A model generated the notes under the pieces. It ran no database searches. It saw nothing but the letters and a program-made list of their open reading frames with translations, and was not told where the DNA came from. A program made the translations under genes and the position numbers. 5,332 bases of DNA from Polyangia bacterium. GTDB taxonomy: Bacteria; Myxococcota_A; Polyangia; Polyangiales; Polyangiaceae. The stretch's first letter is position 1; every line of letters begins with the position of its first letter. The stretch spans positions 1-5,332 of the forward strand of contig JAUIKB010000470.1 of NCBI GenBank assembly GCA_030430975.1, read 5' to 3'. Of this stretch, positions 4,835-5,332 are shown piece by piece.

Positions 4835-5332
4835 TTATGGAGGAAAGTGCCCGGCGAGCGAGAAACTAAGCCGCGGGATTAGCGGCGCGACGCGATGGAC
4901 CGTCTGATCCTCGCCATCAGCGCCGGTAAAGAAGAACCTGGAACGAACCGCGGGCACCCCGGCGCCGGCCTCGAGCACTAGTCGTAAAGGTTTGATAACA
5001 TTAAAGGAAATTCGTCCGCTCAGGTCAAATTCAAGGTACGTCCGGCTGGGTTCCTCGGCCGCGTCCAGCTGCGTACCTGTGGCGCGCAGCTTGCCGATCG
5101 CGACCCCGCCACACATGCCCATCAACCCCCACGTTCCCTCAGCCAGAGTGGGGCACGCGGCCAACCCGCCGTGCCATCCGGCAAAGCGCCCGCCGCGTCC
5201 GGCGACCGTCTCCGACCGACTCGGCCACACCGTGAGATCGAGCAACATGGGCAGCGAAGCTGGGGGGTCGATCCAAAAACTCGCCCGCGGCCCCAGCGCC
5301 GTGCCGGGCAGCAGCCCGACCTTCGCCGCGAG
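4835..5332 (-). CDS. Probable outer-membrane beta-barrel protein, C-terminal part
   Basis: The frame is open to the right edge, so the true N-terminus is outside the window; the Met at 5248 is internal in appearance. The visible 165 residues alternate Gly/aromatic/hydrophobic strands with short turns: KVGLLPGTALGPRASFWIDP, LLDLTVWP, RTYLEFDLSGRISFNV, LRLVLEAGAGVPAV, SRFFFTGADGEDQ and, at the end, PRLSFSLAGHFPP. This amphipathic pattern and a final strand ending near Phe fit an outer-membrane barrel. Two Cys flank the TWGL turn (CPTLAEGTWGLMGMC) and could pair. From memory, similar GVP-V-R-RF and W-GL-C patterns occur in myxobacterial barrel proteins found near ECF sigma genes, but no family name can be given. 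It lies 8 bases upstream of the sigma start on the same strand, so co-transcription is possible. The CDS is likely; the barrel assignment is moderate. Confidence 0.75.
   Translation of the reverse strand, partial: LAAKVGLLPGTALGPRASFWIDPPASLPMLLDLTVWPSRSETVAGRGGRFAGWHGGLAACPTLAEGTWGLMGMCGGVAIGKLRATGTQLDAAEEPSRTYLEFDLSGRISFNVIKPLRLVLEAGAGVPAVRSRFFFTGADGEDQTVHRVAPLIPRLSFSLAGHFPP
4981..5012 (-). promoter_or_regulatory. AT-rich patch inside the barrel gene, possible intragenic promoter for the sigma operon
   Basis: By hand count only 9 of 32 bases are G or C, against a strongly GC-rich background. The codons used here include TTA, ATT, AAT, GTT and CCT, and a CTA follows just after; these are unusual for this gene. 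The patch lies about 155 bases before the GTG of the sigma gene. No gap between genes exists that could hold a sigma-operon promoter, so this is the best visible place for one. No clean -35/-10 pair is recognised, so the call is tentative. Confidence 0.25.

Overview
The window is high-GC (roughly two thirds G+C by eye) and almost entirely coding. Several traits suggest a member of the Myxococcota, probably of the Polyangia type (inference): glycine/alanine/threonine-rich linkers behind lipoprotein signals, a large Cys-rich FG-GAP surface lipoprotein, and an ECF sigma factor followed by a one-pass membrane protein with a Pro/Ala/Ser/Thr linker and a small TPR-like tail. No RNA gene, mobile element, CRISPR array or phage gene was seen. 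No gene-free stretch exceeds 30 bases.

Layout. On the + strand, 2-1003 is the 3' part of a predicted seven-bladed beta-propeller protein; its N-terminus lies off the left edge, and the window opens inside a Gly-Gly-Ala tandem repeat. Its stop is only 4 bases from the stop of a convergent gene. Everything to the right is on the - strand and reads right to left. First comes the C-terminal part of a probable outer-membrane beta-barrel protein (5332-4835, truncated by the window). Then come an ECF-type sigma factor (4826-4242), a Cys-free membrane protein that is the likely anti-sigma or regulatory partner (4245-3475, ATGA overlap with the sigma gene), and an 812-residue lipoprotein (3446-1008). 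The lipoprotein has a Cys-rich N-terminal region, seven FG-GAP/VCBS-type units, a second Cys-rich insert, a conserved WNQH/NNFRQNVQ region and a CARDB-like C-terminal domain.

How they may work together. Sigma factor, inner-membrane partner and exported lipoprotein are packed with gaps of -4 and 28 bases, which suggests one transcript and a cell-envelope signalling unit. In this model the membrane protein holds the sigma factor with its cytoplasmic N-terminus and reads the periplasm with its TPR-like tail; the lipoprotein is either the signal input or the main output. The barrel gene ends 8 bases before the sigma start and may belong to the same transcript. These functional links are inferred from gene order and domain types, not shown by the sequence.

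No unmistakably new system is visible. The points most worth a second look are the zinc-motif-free anti-sigma candidate with a TPR-like sensor tail, the domain order of the lipoprotein, the short AT-rich patch upstream of the sigma gene, and the A8 tract that lies where the reading frames of two neighbouring genes overlap.
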